64,000 bases of DNA from Apiospora phragmitis (lineage: Eukaryota; Ascomycota; Sordariomycetes; Amphisphaeriales; Apiosporaceae): the NCBI GenBank assembly GCA_038363925.1, contig JAQQWL010000001.1:2480001-2544000 (forward strand), given 5' to 3'. The notes beneath the pieces are model-generated. The model worked only from the letters and a program-made list of their open reading frames with translations, had not been told where the DNA came from and did no database searches. A program made the position numbers and the translations under genes. Shown one piece after another: positions 1 to 11,960 of this stretch (the stretch's first letter is position 1; each line of letters starts with the position of its first letter).

Positions 1-105
1 TTATTTTTATTTAATTCTACGCCTTAAGTGCTACCTCGCGGGGGGACTAACCCGCCGATCGTAATAGCGAGGTAATACTTACGGCGTAGAATTAAATAAA
101 AATAA
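1..105. repeat. Near-perfect palindrome at the window edge
   Basis: Bases 1-39 and 67-105 are inverted copies of each other with three mismatches over 39 positions. The roughly 27-base centre contains GGGGGGACTAACCCGCC. The palindrome may continue to the left of the window. Part of the same sequence recurs around 372-500: the stretch starting GGCGTAGAATTAAATAAAAA is directly repeated, and the centre recurs in inverted orientation. This suggests termini of a DNA transposon or MITE. No coding sequence is recognisable here. Confidence 0.6.
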
Positions 106-497
106 CCGTTTAGTTATTTCTAAAGCTTTTATTTTATAACGTAGTAATTAATTTAAACGTATTATAATATAATAACTGATATATTTATTAAATAAGAGCT
201 CTCTTTAATTACTTAAATAAAATCGCTAATAAATAAGTAAGGCTTTATACGAATTAATTCTTTATAAAAAAACTTTAATGTTTTTTTATATTAAGTTTAA
301 ATAAATTATACGGTTATTAAGAGTTTATTACCTTAAGTATAAAGGTATGCCTTTAAAAGGGGGTATAATATTACGATCGGAGGGTTAGTCCCTCGCGTAA
401 TAATACTTAAGGCGTAGAATTAAATAAAAATAACCGTTTAGTTATTTTTAAAGCTTTTACTTTATAGCGTAGTAATTAATTTAAACGTATTATAACA
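82..497. repeat. Direct repeat pair (82-165 and about 410-497)
   Basis: About 85 bp beginning GGCGTAGAATTAAATAAAAA occur twice in direct orientation about 328 bp apart, differing at a few C/T or G/A positions. The bases just before the second copy (about 372-400) are the inverse of the palindrome centre at 38-62. The arrangement is that of transposon ends mutated by RIP. Family unknown. Confidence 0.5.
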
Positions 498-914
498 CGT
501 AGCTCGTTTATAAAGTACGTTATAATTATATATAGCTTAACTAGTTTCGCATATAATTCGAAACCTAGTCTCCTCTTTATAATATACACTTAGTAAAAGG
601 GGTTCCTCCTCGTATAGTTAATTTAGTTCGGCTTTTCCTTTAAATCTCTAACGGGCGGAAATTCTCGGGCTCTTTAACACGGTCGCCCTTATATTAATAA
701 GGGCGTAAAACCGTCTCTTTATTTTTATTAATTTATAATTACCTCGTATAATTATTAATTAATATTAAATAAGCTTTTATATATACGTATAAATAAAGGT
801 TTAAATAGTATTCTATTACTATATTTTATTATTTATTTTTATTTTTAATACTAGTTATAAAGGGTATCGTATGCCCCTCTTAATAAAATAGAAAAGGGGT
901 TCGTGCGCGTAGGT
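498..914. other. AT-rich repeat DNA, no gene seen
   Basis: TA-rich sequence with no recognisable protein in any frame, lying between the repeat pair and the LTR element. Its composition matches the RIP-mutated block on both sides. Confidence 0.5.
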
Positions 915-1540
915 TGTAACGAACGGCTATCGGGGTCTAATAGAAACCTCGTAAACGTGCTATTGGTTTATGTTAGCTTAGACGAGAGAGTATTTGGACG
1001 TATAGAAGACTCGGTCTTTTAATATAATAAATAATATTTTAATTAATCGTAAAATTTAATTAAAAAGTATAATAAGTTCGTTAAAATAATATACTTTATT
1101 AATATATTAAATTAATACTTAAATTAATCGCTAAAATAAAAAGTATTTATTTAAAATATATAAGAAATGCTCGTAGTTATATATCTAATCTCTCTTTTAT
1201 CGATCCTTTAGCTTAATAGCTTACTAATACTCCTTATAATAATCCCCTAAGCCGTTAATTTATTAGATCAGTGGCTTATTCTAACTGAGCCGGTGATCCA
1301 ATAAGCCGGTCACGTGATCCTTCGTTCGTAAGGTTCTTCCCCTAAGCTCGTAGGTGTTCGTTCTGCTCGTTCGGGGCTAGGTATTTTAGAGGTGCCTTCT
1401 GTCTAGTTCGTAGTGCCGGTTTCTATTTCCTATTTGCGGTCTTGCTTAATTAGTCGTATAGGTAAGCGCCTTTTTACGGAATATCGTGGTGCCTTCCCGT
1501 AAAGTGGGTCCGGGCCGCGTGATTAGGTTAAGTCGTAATA
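915..1540 (-). repeat. LTR (3' LTR in element orientation)
   Basis: The 626-bp LTR begins TGTAACGAACGG and ends CGTAATA, where the other copy reads CGTAACA. It aligns end to end with 8060-8685. The differences I can see are transitions (C/T, G/A), plus two one-base length differences in short runs. Confidence 0.9.
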
Positions 1541-1556
1541 CTATTTCTTCCCTTTT
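1541..1556 (-). other. Putative polypurine tract
   Basis: The plus strand reads CTATTTCTTCCCTTTT, so the minus strand is a purine-rich run directly abutting the LTR. This is the expected place for the plus-strand primer of an element transcribed on the minus strand, and it agrees with the orientation of the RT and integrase remnants. Confidence 0.6.
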
Positions 1557-2929
1557 ATTTATTTTATTTTTAAAGCGTTAAGTTTTTTAAATACCTTTAT
1601 TTATTTATTTTACCGGGTTTAGGTAAGTTTCTTTACTTTTTTTATTTATTATAATATTTATTTATTATAGTATCGGGTCGTGTCGAAAAGTTTTCCGTTT
1701 AACGCCTTAAATTGAAAAAAACGGAATAACGCTATAACTTAATAGCGCTTATTAACGAGTTCGGGGTTAAGGTCCCGCCTTATTTTTTATATACGTCGCG
1801 GAAATAGATGTGTAAAATAATGGAAGGTTTTAACCGATATCGGGAGTATGTTCGTTTAGGCGTATCCTGTAATGGCTCAGGGACGTCTGTTTTTACGGTG
1901 TCGCGTATCGTGGACGAATCTCGGGCTCTTCGTCTTATAAAGCAAGAGGCGAGCGACTCGCTCCGTCAGGCTAGCGCGGCTCTGGAGCAAGCTTATCGGG
2001 CTGCTTAAGAGGCTTTTCTCCGTCTTGAGAAAATCAGAGTCTAGCGGGAGTCCTTGGTGACTTGGGGTGCGGAGATAGCTCGTCGTGGTCTTCGTTCTCT
2101 AAATAAGTTAGAGACGTAGGAGCGCGCGGAGTCCGAGGCCGTAACCGACGTTTATAGCTTTGGTAGTTTTGAGGTGATTAACTAGTTTAGGACGGATATA
2201 GACTTTTCTTTGTCGTCCGTCTCTTAAAATCCCGAAGTTTTTTAACGGCGTTCTCTAAGTATCTCTTAAGTTTTTAAATATTATTTTTTAATAGGTAACT
2301 TTTTTATTAAACGAGGTATTTCTAATTTCGTCCGTTTTATTTTTTATCGAGTATTTTATTTATTTCGTATTTATATTAATCTATTTTAATTTTTAATTAC
2401 GTCTCGATTTTTACGTTTATTAATATTAATTCGAGTAGTAAAATATAAAAGATAGGGTATATTCGTATTATTTTAAATAGCGATAATTAATAATTAGTTT
2501 TTAAAATAATTTCGGCGATTTTAAATAGTCCGATCTTTTTAAAGTTTAATTTATCGCTAGGTCGTTTAGTTTTAATATTTCGTTAAAGGAGGTAAACTTT
2601 TTCCCCTTCTTTTAGGATAGGTCCCTTTATCCTTTTCTTATCGGCGTATTTTTTTATTTAATCTTAAAAAAAAATAAGGTCTTCTTATAACGATATTTAA
2701 AGTTGTTTTAATTTTTCGACTTAAATAATCGCTATCGGTACTAACTCTCTTTTTAATAGTATTCGAGTAACGTCGGGGTTAAACCCGTAGTTTATTTTAA
2801 AAGGTAATATGTGTATAGTTTCGTTATTTACGTTATTATATATAAATTATATTATAAGTAATAACCGTACTTAGTTATCCTGCTCGTAATTAATATAGCA
2901 TCGCAGGTATTATTTAAGTGTTTAATTTA

Positions 2930-3345
2930 TACGTTTTCGTTTATCCGTCGGTCTGCGGATAGTAGGCTATGGATAACTTATGTTTAACTCTAAATTGTAT
3001 TATAAGGGATTTCTAGAATTTGGCGGTGAATAACTTATCTCGATCGGAGATAATTATTTCTAGTAGTCTATACTAATTAATAAGGGTCCTGAGGAAGGTG
3101 TATGCTAAGTTATTTGTGTCGCTTACTTCTTTGTATGGTAGGAAGTAGGTGTACTTAGTGAGTTTATCGGTAATAATTAATATGCTGTCGTACTTGACCT
3201 TGGTTATCGGCTCCTCGGATGGTGGTAGCTTGACGATGAAATCTAGTGCGATCGTTTTCTAGGCTCTGTCTAGCGGTGGTATAGGTTGTAGCTCCCTATA
3301 CGGTTGGTGTCGTGCGGTCTTGGCCTTATTATAGAGGTCGTATTC
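2930..3345 (-). pseudogene. Integrase domain remnant of the gypsy element
   Basis: Minus-strand translation shows a PYRELQPIPPLDRA stretch leading into ALDFIVKLPPS. It continues with YDSILIITDKLTKY, then ISDRDKLF and finally YYPQTDG. These are the landmarks of a Ty3/gypsy integrase core, and the first two acidic catalytic residues (in LDF and SDRD) are visible. Stops replace the tryptophan expected before KTIALDF, another tryptophan near 3015 and the glutamine after QTDG. All of these fit G-to-A or C-to-T change. Confidence 0.85.
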
Positions 3346-4489
3346 GTTGATCACCTTGGCCACTCGTTCCTTAAGATTCTTGTAATCGAACTGCCTATTA
3401 ATTCGTTTTTAGGGTTTTAAAGATTCTTTAGTGTCCGTGGGCTGGATGCGTATAGAACTCTTTAATAAACTCCTCCTGGTACTGTTCCGGGATGTCGATC
3501 TTACCGTGTCGGTATTTAAGTTTATTTCTGATGTCGAGTCCATCCCTGGCCCGGTTTATAAAACCTATTGTCTCGGGGGTATATTCCTTAAATTTCTTAA
3601 TCTATTCTTCGTAAAATTATACTTTATAGGTGGCTTAAATGTGTCGTAATGGTATTAAGTTTCTATCCTTATCGTAAGTGAGGATTGTGCGTATCTCTAG
3701 TGGCACGTCCTGTTAATGGTTTAGTTTTCGGTTTAGGGCGTCGGCCTTGTTATTATCGCTACCCTTTCGGTAAGATAATAACGAAGTTGAATTCCGATAA
3801 GAATTCTGACCATCGTATTTATCGTTTATTTAGCTTTTTATTAATAATAAACGTTATAAGGTTTTTATAATCTGTATAAACCTTTATAAGGTTTTCGGTA
3901 CTATTTAAGTAATATTTCTATTCTTTGAAAGCTTTAATAATAGCTATTAACTCTTTATTATAAATTTAGTAATTAAGTTCTAGTTTATTTAATTTCTTAG
4001 AAAAGAATGCGACGGGGTGCGATTTTCCGTTATCGTTTCGTTAACTTAGCTGGCCTCCGATCGTATAGTTTAATACGTCGGTCTCGATTTTAAAAGGTTT
4101 ATTAGGATTTATTACGCGAAGTATTAATTCGCTAAGGATCCTATCCTTAATAACTTAAAAGGCCGATTCTTTCTCGTTTATTTATCGAAATAATATATCC
4201 TTCCGTGTTAAGTGCGTAAGAGGTATCGCTATCCTATTAAATCCGGGGATAAAGATCCGGTAATAATTAGCTAGTTTTAAAAAGGATTTGACTTTTATAG
4301 CGCTTATAGGCCTAGGCTACTCTCGTACTATTAATATTTTAGAGGGCTCTATTTAGATTTCTCCCGGGGATATTACGTATTTTATGAAAGTGACTGATTT
4401 CTTGTGAAACTCGCTCTTTTCCGGGTTAACTAGAAGATTAGCGTTTTATAGCTTTTAAAGCACTATTTTAACGTGTTCTTTATATTATT

Positions 4490-4850
4490 TTTTATTTTCG
4501 GAGTAGATTAGGATATCGTTTAGGTAGATTATTACGAACTTATCGAAATATTCGCGTAAAATATAATTAATTATGCTTTAAAAAGTAGCGGGTATATTAT
4601 AAAGTTTAAAAGGCATAGCTTAATATTTAAAATGCCCGTACTTGCTTCGAAATGCCGTTTTCTACTCTTTTCCCTCTTTAATACGGATTAGGTTATATAC
4701 GTTAAATAAATCGAGCGTAGTAAAGATAATTATTTTATATAGTTTATTACGTAAATCGCTAATTAAGGGAAATAGGTATCGGTTTTTAATGGTAATTTCG
4801 TTAAGTTTCCGGTAATCGACGCACAATCGCTATTTCTTCTTTTTATTTTT
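4490..4850 (-). pseudogene. Reverse transcriptase domain remnant of the gypsy element
   Basis: On the minus strand the frame reads RLCVDYRKLNEITIKNRY, followed by PLISDLRN and FTTLDLFNVYNLIR. At about 4498-4530 it reads IYLNDILIYSEN. The last is the RT catalytic box YLDDILIYS with the first aspartate changed to asparagine (GAC to AAC, a G-to-A transition). The family is Ty3/gypsy. Stop codons interrupt the frame. Confidence 0.85.
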
Positions 4851-6895
4851 GCTCTTTCGGGGAACGAAAAGAATGGGGTATCCTGCTAGTAAAGTGGATG
4901 GTCGTATAACTCCTTTTTCGAGGTTTTCCTTAATATATTCCTTTAAGACTTCTTTATGTTTTTAATTAAGTTTATATATCGGTATAAACTATAGTTCTTT
5001 TCTTTTTTTAAAAGGTATTTCGTAATTTTATCGTATATAAAATAGTAAACCCGTTTTTAGCTTCCTATTAAAAAGGTTTTTAAATTACCGGTACTCTTTT
5101 AGTACGGTCGTCGTAACGCTCGGCTTAAGCTTTTTAATAATAATATATACCCGAAAGACTTTAGGCTTATTTAAGGGTCCTTTCTTAAAACGCTACTTAG
5201 CGGCTAAACCTCTTCTTAATATATTTTATTAAAATTAGCCTATTTTTTAATTAATTTTAAAATTATTTACCCGTAATTAGGGTATCCTTAATATTATATC
5301 GTATCTTAATACTTCCGTGATATCACACGTGATTCGTTTATAACGTCTTCCGATATTAATTAAAAGGTTCGCGACTTCTTTTCGTACTTCTCTATCTTCG
5401 TAGGTTATAAATCTTTTATCGATAGTTTTAAGTCGGTATGAGGCGTTTTTTTCTTATTAATTTAATTCTAAGTTATTAATAATTTTTAATAAGATATAAT
5501 TTCTTTACGTTCTGTTATTAAGTAGCGTTTTAATAGTAACTTTTTTAACGTTTATTAATAATATAATATACTTATAAATATTTCGTTTATCCGTTATAAT
5601 ATATAGGGACTTATCTTATCCTGCTTAATATCGTCCCTCTATATTCGGCGGCGACTATTTCCTAACTGCTATTAGAACCTAACTCGTTCTTTAACTAATC
5701 TCTAATAGCGCCGAATCTACTCGTACGGCGTAGCTCGCTTATAAGTAAGGGGTAGTATAGTAAATCTAGTTATTATAATTAATTTACGTATTTAGGATTC
5801 GGGTTCTTTTATAAACCTTAATTCCGTTTAAGATTTTATAAGGTTATTAGCCCGTTTTTATTAAATTAGAATAACTTCGCCGTCGTTATTAATACGGCTA
5901 TTAGTAATATTGGCTACTTAAAATAATCGTTTATTCGTATTTTAGAACACCCGATTTCGGAGTTCTTCGTCCTCTTGGGGGCGTGGATCGTATGTTTCGT
6001 AAATATCGATCGTAGTAGCGGATCGTTATTCTCGCGTTATTTATAGTTATCGGAGGGCTCGGGACTTTTCTTATACGTGGTCGAGATATCGGTCCTCGTT
6101 ATATGTCGTCTAATATTATCTCTCTAGGTAGCATTTCTTTAGTTATTGGGGGTCTTCCTATATTAATAGGTACGCTCGCCGTGGGTCGGGGATAGTAGTT
6201 TTAACTTTCCCGATCATGTAGTTTAAGTGTAGGTGTGTAATAGGTTTTCTTCTAATCTTTTAAGGAAACTAATCGTTCTTTAATTTCTCCGCGAAGTGTT
6301 CGGTATAAGCGTTATATATATAAAATATCTATAATAATATAAAGTAAGCCTCGTAAGTAAGGGATACTCGAGGGTCGTTTTTTATAGAATAGTTTCCGTG
6401 TACTCCTTATTCGAAACTATAAGTGATAAGGGTTTATCGTAACTTCCGAGACTCGGGGGATGGGACGCCGGGGATGGCGAGCTATCCGTCTACCTCTAGA
6501 CTTCGTGGTTTCGTAATTTCGGGTACTAGCTCACTTAGGGGCATACCGACTAATCGTTCGTATCCCTCTGGGTTAATACCTTCGTCTTCCGACTTATAGG
6601 GTACGAGGGTAGTGTTTTTTATAGGTTCTCGTTTAATTATAACGAGGGTTTATGTTTTGCGGCCTCCCTTTTTCGGGGCCTTAGGGAACCATCCGGTTCT
6701 TTCCTTATTTATTAAGTGAATAGAGCACCTATCGTTATAATAGGCTGTTTAGGATAGGCTGCCGTATAGTACGTTTAGCGTACTATTAGCGCTACTTCTT
6801 TTAATAGCTACTAGGGTCTCCTCTACTCTAGTAGCGTTAACTTATCGTCTATTCGGAACACGGTTAAACGTCTTCTTAGGGCTTTTATAGTCCCG

Positions 6896-6945
6896 TACGA
6901 AGTGCCCGTTCTTCCCGTAGTTATAATAAGTAACGTCCTTTTTTT
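6896..6945 (-). pseudogene. Gag zinc-knuckle remnant with cysteines converted to tyrosine
   Basis: The minus strand encodes YYNYGKNGHFVRDY, which has the exact spacing of a CCHC zinc knuckle (C-x2-C-x4-H-x4-C). All three cysteine positions now read tyrosine (TGT/TGC to TAT/TAC). This identifies the gag nucleocapsid region and shows G-to-A mutation of the coding strand. Confidence 0.75.
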
Positions 6946-7656
6946 TACGCTCGCTTTTATTATTTCGTTAAGTGGCGTCGAGGTTTATAGGTTTATTATA
7001 TTAACCGTAGGCGGTAAATCGTGGCTTATTATTAATTAGTTATCGTAATTACTTAATATTAGCTCGGTTAGTTTAGCTTCGGTTATTTTACCGGGGTTAT
7101 CCTTTTTATTTCTCTTTACGTCGTTTATAAAGCCGGGTGTCGATTTTAATAGCTAATTTTATATATTAAAGGAAGTTGGTAAGGGTATTAAGTTAGCTTA
7201 GCTCGTCTTTAACTTCCTTTTTAAGGCCTCGGTAATATATTATAATCTTGGTATCTTCGGTGCTATCGAGACGTGCTATGATGCGTCGGAACTCTGCCGA
7301 GTAGCTAGTTGTAGACCCTTTTTGTCGTAGGGTCTCGAGTTTTTGTTCCGCTTGCCGTTTTTTATCGGGATTTTAGAAGAGTGACTTAAAAGCCTCTTTA
7401 AATCCCTCGTAATTATTAAAGATCTTTTAAGTTTTATTTCGGTATAGTTTAATTTATTAATTATATTTTATAAATTCGTCGAGGTAGGGTTCGAACTAAG
7501 CGAGTACTTTATTTTTTAAGAAGGAAGCGGCGTGTATTACGCGTTGGGTTAAATCGGTAAACGTTCTTTTATAAAACCGTTAATAGGCCTTAACCTAGAT
7601 TAAGAATCTTCGAAGATTCCCGCTAATCTTATTAAAAGTATTAGGGGCATTAATCT

Positions 7657-7996
7657 TTATTCCTCCTTTAAGTACGATAGGGGTTTGGATGATATTGGTA
7701 GCTGCCTAAAGAACTCGGATCTGTTCTCGTAGGTCGCTAGAATCGGTCTTATCCTTTTTAGAGGATTTAGGTCGCTAATAGTTCCGGAGGTTACGATTCT
7801 TATTCTCGAGTCGGGCGTAATGAGTCTTATAGTTGGCATTCTCTTACTCTAAGGCCTTAAGTCGCTCTTTAAGTACCTGCTGCTCGTTATTACTATTATC
7901 GCTGTCGATATTTATAGGAGGGGGTGACTGCGCAGCGCTGAGTCCAGCGGCTGGTCCCTTCCCGTGACGAGTATTACTGTTGGCAGGGGTAGACAT
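7657..7996 (-). pseudogene. Gag N-terminal remnant
   Basis: An ATG at 7994-7996 (minus), about 64 bp inside the LTR, opens a frame starting MSTPANSNTRHGKGPAAGLS. It continues toward the small minus ORF at 7657-7839. The position next to the 5' LTR (8060-8685) and the low-complexity start suit a gag protein. No catalytic motif is expected here. Confidence 0.6.
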
Positions 7997-8059
7997 GTTT
8001 CTTGAGAGATATTGTTTAAGGGTCTAGGTAGTGACTCGTAAGAATAAGAGCGATCAAAA

Positions 8060-8685
8060 TGTAACGAACGGCTATCGGGGTCTAATAAAAACCTTGTAAA
8101 CGTGCTATTAGTTTATATTAGCTTAGACGAAAAAATACTTAGACGTATAAAAGACTCGGTTTTTTAATATAATAAATAATATTTTAACTAATTATAAAAC
8201 TTAATTAAAAAATATAATAAGTTCGTTAAAATAATATACTTTATTAATATATTAAATTAATATTTAAATTAATCGCTAAAATAAAGAATATTTATTTAAA
8301 ATATATAAGAAATATTCGTAATTATATATCTAATCTCTCTTTTATCGATCCTTTAGCTTAATAGCTCACCAATATTCCTTATAGTGATCCCCTAAGCCGT
8401 TAATTTATTAGATCAGTAGCTCATTCCAACTGAGCCGGTGATCCAGTAAGCCGGTCACGTGATCCTTCGTTCGTGAGGTTCTTCCCTAGGCTCGTAGGTG
8501 TTCGTTCTACTCGTTCGGGGCTAGGTATCTTAGGAGGTGCCTTCTATCTGGTTCGTAGTGCCGGTTTTTGTTTCCTATTTACGGTCTTGTTTAGTTAGTC
8601 GTATAGGTAAGCGCCTTCTTACGGAATATCGTGGTGCCTTCCCGTAAAGTGGGTCCGGGCCGCGTGATTAGGCTAGGTCGTAACA
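8060..8685 (-). repeat. LTR (5' LTR in element orientation)
   Basis: The 626-bp partner of 915-1540 begins TGTAACGAACGG and ends CGTAACA with the TG...CA termini intact. It is followed at once by the second copy of the target duplication TAGGT. Confidence 0.9.
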
Positions 8686-8690
8686 TAGGT

Positions 8691-9796
8691 ACGTAATACC
8701 CCTTTTAAAGTAATATAAAAAACCTTAGTTCCTACTGTTCTAATAATTACGCTTAGTATACCTCCTTATTTTTCTTACTTACTTTAACTTTTAAATATAG
8801 TATTTTATTCGCTATTAAAGCGTATTTATTTAAAATAATCGAGCTATCTATTAAGGCGTTAATAAATAATATTACGAAGTTAAAGTTTTTTATTACTTTT
8901 AAAACCGCGTATTTTCTTATTTTTATAAAAAATATTATTAAATTTATAACGTATTAAGTTTAATATTTTACTATTTAAATAAAATAATTAATAACTTAAG
9001 TATACGTTTTTAAATGTTTATATTTAACTCGTCGCGTTTAAGAATAGTTAGTACTTATATCCTTTAAACTTTATTTAATTTTTAATAAATAATTAAATTT
9101 TTTATTTTTATTAAAAATACCGTTTTTATTTATTTAATTTTTAATAAATAATTAAATTTTTTATTTTTATTAAAAATACCGTTTTTATTTATTTAAAAAG
9201 CTTTTCGATATTAATTTTAAATATTATAAATTAAGTAACGAAATATAAATATATAATAATATATAGAATAATATTTATAAAAGGTTAATTTAATATTTTT
9301 TAAACGTTAAAAAGTTAAAAAATCGCGCGTTTAACTTAGAGGAGCCCTTATTATATAAGAATATTAAGAGCTTTAAGATAAGAAGTTAATAGGGAAGCGT
9401 TTTAAGATTAATAAATACGGAATAAGGGGTTAGTTAAAATAAAGGGCGACCGGTAAAAGGCGCTGTGATACCTACGGCGAGATAGGTTATAATATACGAA
9501 TATATAAAAAAGATATAAAATTAAGTAGCGAATTGAATAAAGAATAATTTTAATTAATTCATATAAAAGTAGTAAAATATAAAAAAAGTAGCCGACTTAA
9601 TAATATAATTAACTTAATAGTAAACTATATTAATTAATTTAATAATATAATTAATTTATTAATAAATTATATCTTATAAGTATTAATTAAAATTAAAAAA
9701 AGAGTAATTTATTTAATAATATAATTAATTTACTAATAAGTTATTATTATATAAATATTAATTAAAGTTAAAATAAAGGTATATAATAAATTTCGA
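8691..9796. other. RIP-mutated AT-rich DNA with a 59-bp tandem duplication
   Basis: No gene is recognisable. Bases 9071-9129 and 9130-9188 are a tandem duplication of 59 bp that begins TTATTTAATTTTTAATAAAT. A partial third copy may follow. Further AT-rich direct repeats containing TTTAATAATATAATTAATTT occur around 9590-9790. Confidence 0.6.
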
Positions 9797-10055
9797 TATT
9801 TTAACGAGATTTAAAAATTTAGCTTAATAAAATCTCGCTAAACTCGCGAATTTTTTAAACTAATAAAATAAATAACTTTAATACTTTTATTATATAAATA
9901 CTTTAATATAATTACTTTTATTATTATTTATTATATTAATAAAACATTTTCTTTCTTATATATTTAAATACTTTTTTAATATTATTAATATAAACTTAAA
10001 TATATCTTATTAATTTTCTTTTAAAACCCGGATAGCGTTCGTTATAATAAGCACT
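9797..10055. repeat. Dispersed direct repeat, copy A
   Basis: This stretch aligns in the same orientation with about 12,229-12,625. Shared landmarks in order are TTAACGAGATTTA, ATAAAATAAATAACTTTAATA and TTCTTTTAAAAC, then AGCGTTCGTTATAATAAG (copy B: AACGTTCGTTATATTAAG). Differences are mainly C/T and G/A, plus an insertion in copy B. The two copies flank the Fot1-like relic. They could be LTR-like ends of a decayed element or two independent insertions. Confidence 0.6.
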
Positions 10056-10400
10056 AAAAATATAGTGTAAGCCTCTATATGCCTCTCGGCCTCATCTTAA
10101 AGTAAGACGAAGCTACAAGGGTTTCACACGGTTAAGTGGTGCTTTAAAATGCTGCGACACATTACGGAGTACCGCCTTTCCCATATGTTGGCAGTGAGGA
10201 AACACTTCGGGTTCTCTAACGCTAAAATTGCAGTTTAATCATTTTAAGATTCATCGATTTTGCTGTCTCGTCTAGAAACCCCATATTGTCCCCCCCCTTG
10301 TCACTTAATCACTCTTGTAACTTATAAAGATGTTAGTAGTAATTAGTTAACGTACCTCATAAGTAAATTAAATATATAAATAAATTAAACACTTTTTAAA
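10056..10400. other. Island of normal base composition inside the AT-rich block
   Basis: Bases 10,056-10,330 lack the TA-rich bias of their surroundings, so this is probably unique or old sequence that escaped RIP. It contains CTAAAATTGCAGT at about 10,217, which also occurs at about 12,891 at the edge of the block. I see no coding region. Confidence 0.4.
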
Positions 10401-11960
10401 ATCTAATATAATTAAATATAAATTAATTTTATTATAACGTATTTAATATTTTAAAATTAATCGGAATCCTAATCTCTAGATACTTTTATATTATTTTAAT
10501 AGGTATAAGTATTATACCCGGGCTTTCCGTAGATTTTATAACGTTATAAGCGCGTTTTAAAAATCCTCGTATAACTACTCCTTTAACGCCATTTATTTTA
10601 TAATTATTTATTAATATCTTTTTAAAACTATAGGTTTTTTTTAACTTATATACGAAATAATTCTTTATTTTATAGCCGTTTCTTTTTTATACGACGGCGC
10701 CGGCTAAGTATTTTATTCGCTTTTCGTAATACGATTACTTTACTTTTTAATAAAACTAGCCGGTATATAACTTACGTTATATTTTTTATAATTTAATTAA
10801 GCTTAATAAAAATTAATATTAAAAAGCTATTTTAATACTACGCGATTTAATTTTTAATATATTCGGTTTAAAATTAAGTTTTAATTACATTATTTAAAGT
10901 TTTTAATTTTCAAGGTATAAATAGGTTAAAAGAGGTTATCGAAGGCGTTAGCGTATATAGCTTTATATTTAACTATAAAATAATATATTTCGAGTTGTAC
11001 GGTATAAGTCCTGCTTTTTAAAAACCTCTTTAAATATTTAAAACGATAAAGATCGCTTGGAACGCTTTTAAGAACGTTAGTAAAAAGTCCTTTTTTAAGA
11101 TATAAATGAGATACGCTCGTATAAAACCCTCGATTTTTTTCCCGTACGACTTTTTTTATATATAAAAATAGCCGATATTAAAATATTAAAGCTTATATAA
11201 CGAATAGAAAAGTATATAAAATATAAGAATGGAGTTTTTTTTATAATAAAGCTTAAAAGTTATTAAATAATAACTTTTATAGCCGTTAAGAATTAATAAA
11301 TAATAAATACTTTTCGTACGAGACTTTATATATTTATTAAAGTATCGAATCTAGTCCTCGCCTTTTTCGTTTATAATCTAGCCGTTTTTAATAATTATAA
11401 TTACTTAATCCTTTAATAATAAGCTGTTTTCGTACTAAGAAAAAGGTACGTTTTTTCGGTAAATATAATATATAAAGAGATAGCGTAACCGTATAATCTA
11501 ACGTTTTAAATAATTATAACGATTATTTCGAACGAGATTTAATTTATAAAAAAGCTGGTCTCGTCGAAGTTATAGATATCCTTTTTTTAAATCCTATATT
11601 TATTAATTAGATTTCGTACGAAAGTAAATTATACGCGATATGTAGTAAGATCTTTATAAAAGACTTTTTAATAATCGATTTTTTAATTAAAACGCGTTTA
11701 GAGGTTTAATTATTATTATATAAAGTTCGAAGCTTAATTAACGCCGACGCGTCTCGCGTTACGTTAACGAAATAATCGATTCGTTATATCTTTTATATCG
11801 CTAAGCCGAGGAAGAAACGATTACGAATTTAAATTAATTATATATTTATAATCGCCCTTTCTTCTAGATTCGTTAACTTTCGAAATTTCGTAAAAATTTC
11901 GTATCTTATAAAGAAACTAAGTATTATAACCTAGCTTAGCTATGCGGTCAGGACTTATAT
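10400..11960 (-). pseudogene. Fot1/pogo-like transposase relic (Tc1/mariner superfamily)
   Basis: The minus strand carries the ordered remains of a Fot1-type transposase with many stops. An N-terminal CENP-B-like helix-turn-helix part reads LTNLEERAIINI, then FLPRLSDI, then ARRVG (about 11,730-11,900). A DDE element reads NFDETSFF (near 11,590), and LLILNGYKSYYL is followed by FNIGYF (about 11,150-11,330). In living Fot1 relatives the latter is LLILDGHxSH...PLDVGCF, so D-to-N and H-to-Y changes are visible; both fit RIP. I could not find convincing TIRs. The CACTAATGATAACGGACCCC sequence at about 12,035-12,055 may be one end. Confidence 0.75.

Larger units (their letters stand above)
910..8690 (-). 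mobile_element. RIP-degraded Ty3/gypsy LTR retrotransposon with target-site duplication
   Basis: A 7,771-bp element (915-8685) is flanked by the 5-bp duplication TAGGT (910-914 and 8686-8690). Both LTRs are 626 bp. The coding strand is minus: a gag-like start lies at about 7996, a zinc-knuckle region at 6896-6945, reverse transcriptase at about 4490-4850 and integrase at about 2930-3345. This is the gag-PR-RT-IN order of Ty3/gypsy elements. Every domain is interrupted by stop codons of the TGG-to-TAG or CAA-to-TAA kind. A pyrimidine tract at 1541-1556 (purine-rich on the minus strand) abuts the LTR where a polypurine tract should be. The element cannot encode functional protein. Confidence 0.9.

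Noticed and set aside
1808..3870. Plus-strand ORFs inside the retrotransposon (1808-2008, 3431-3649, 3685-3870)
   Set aside because: The element is coded on the minus strand; these frames have no motif and overlap the integrase and neighbouring pol remains.
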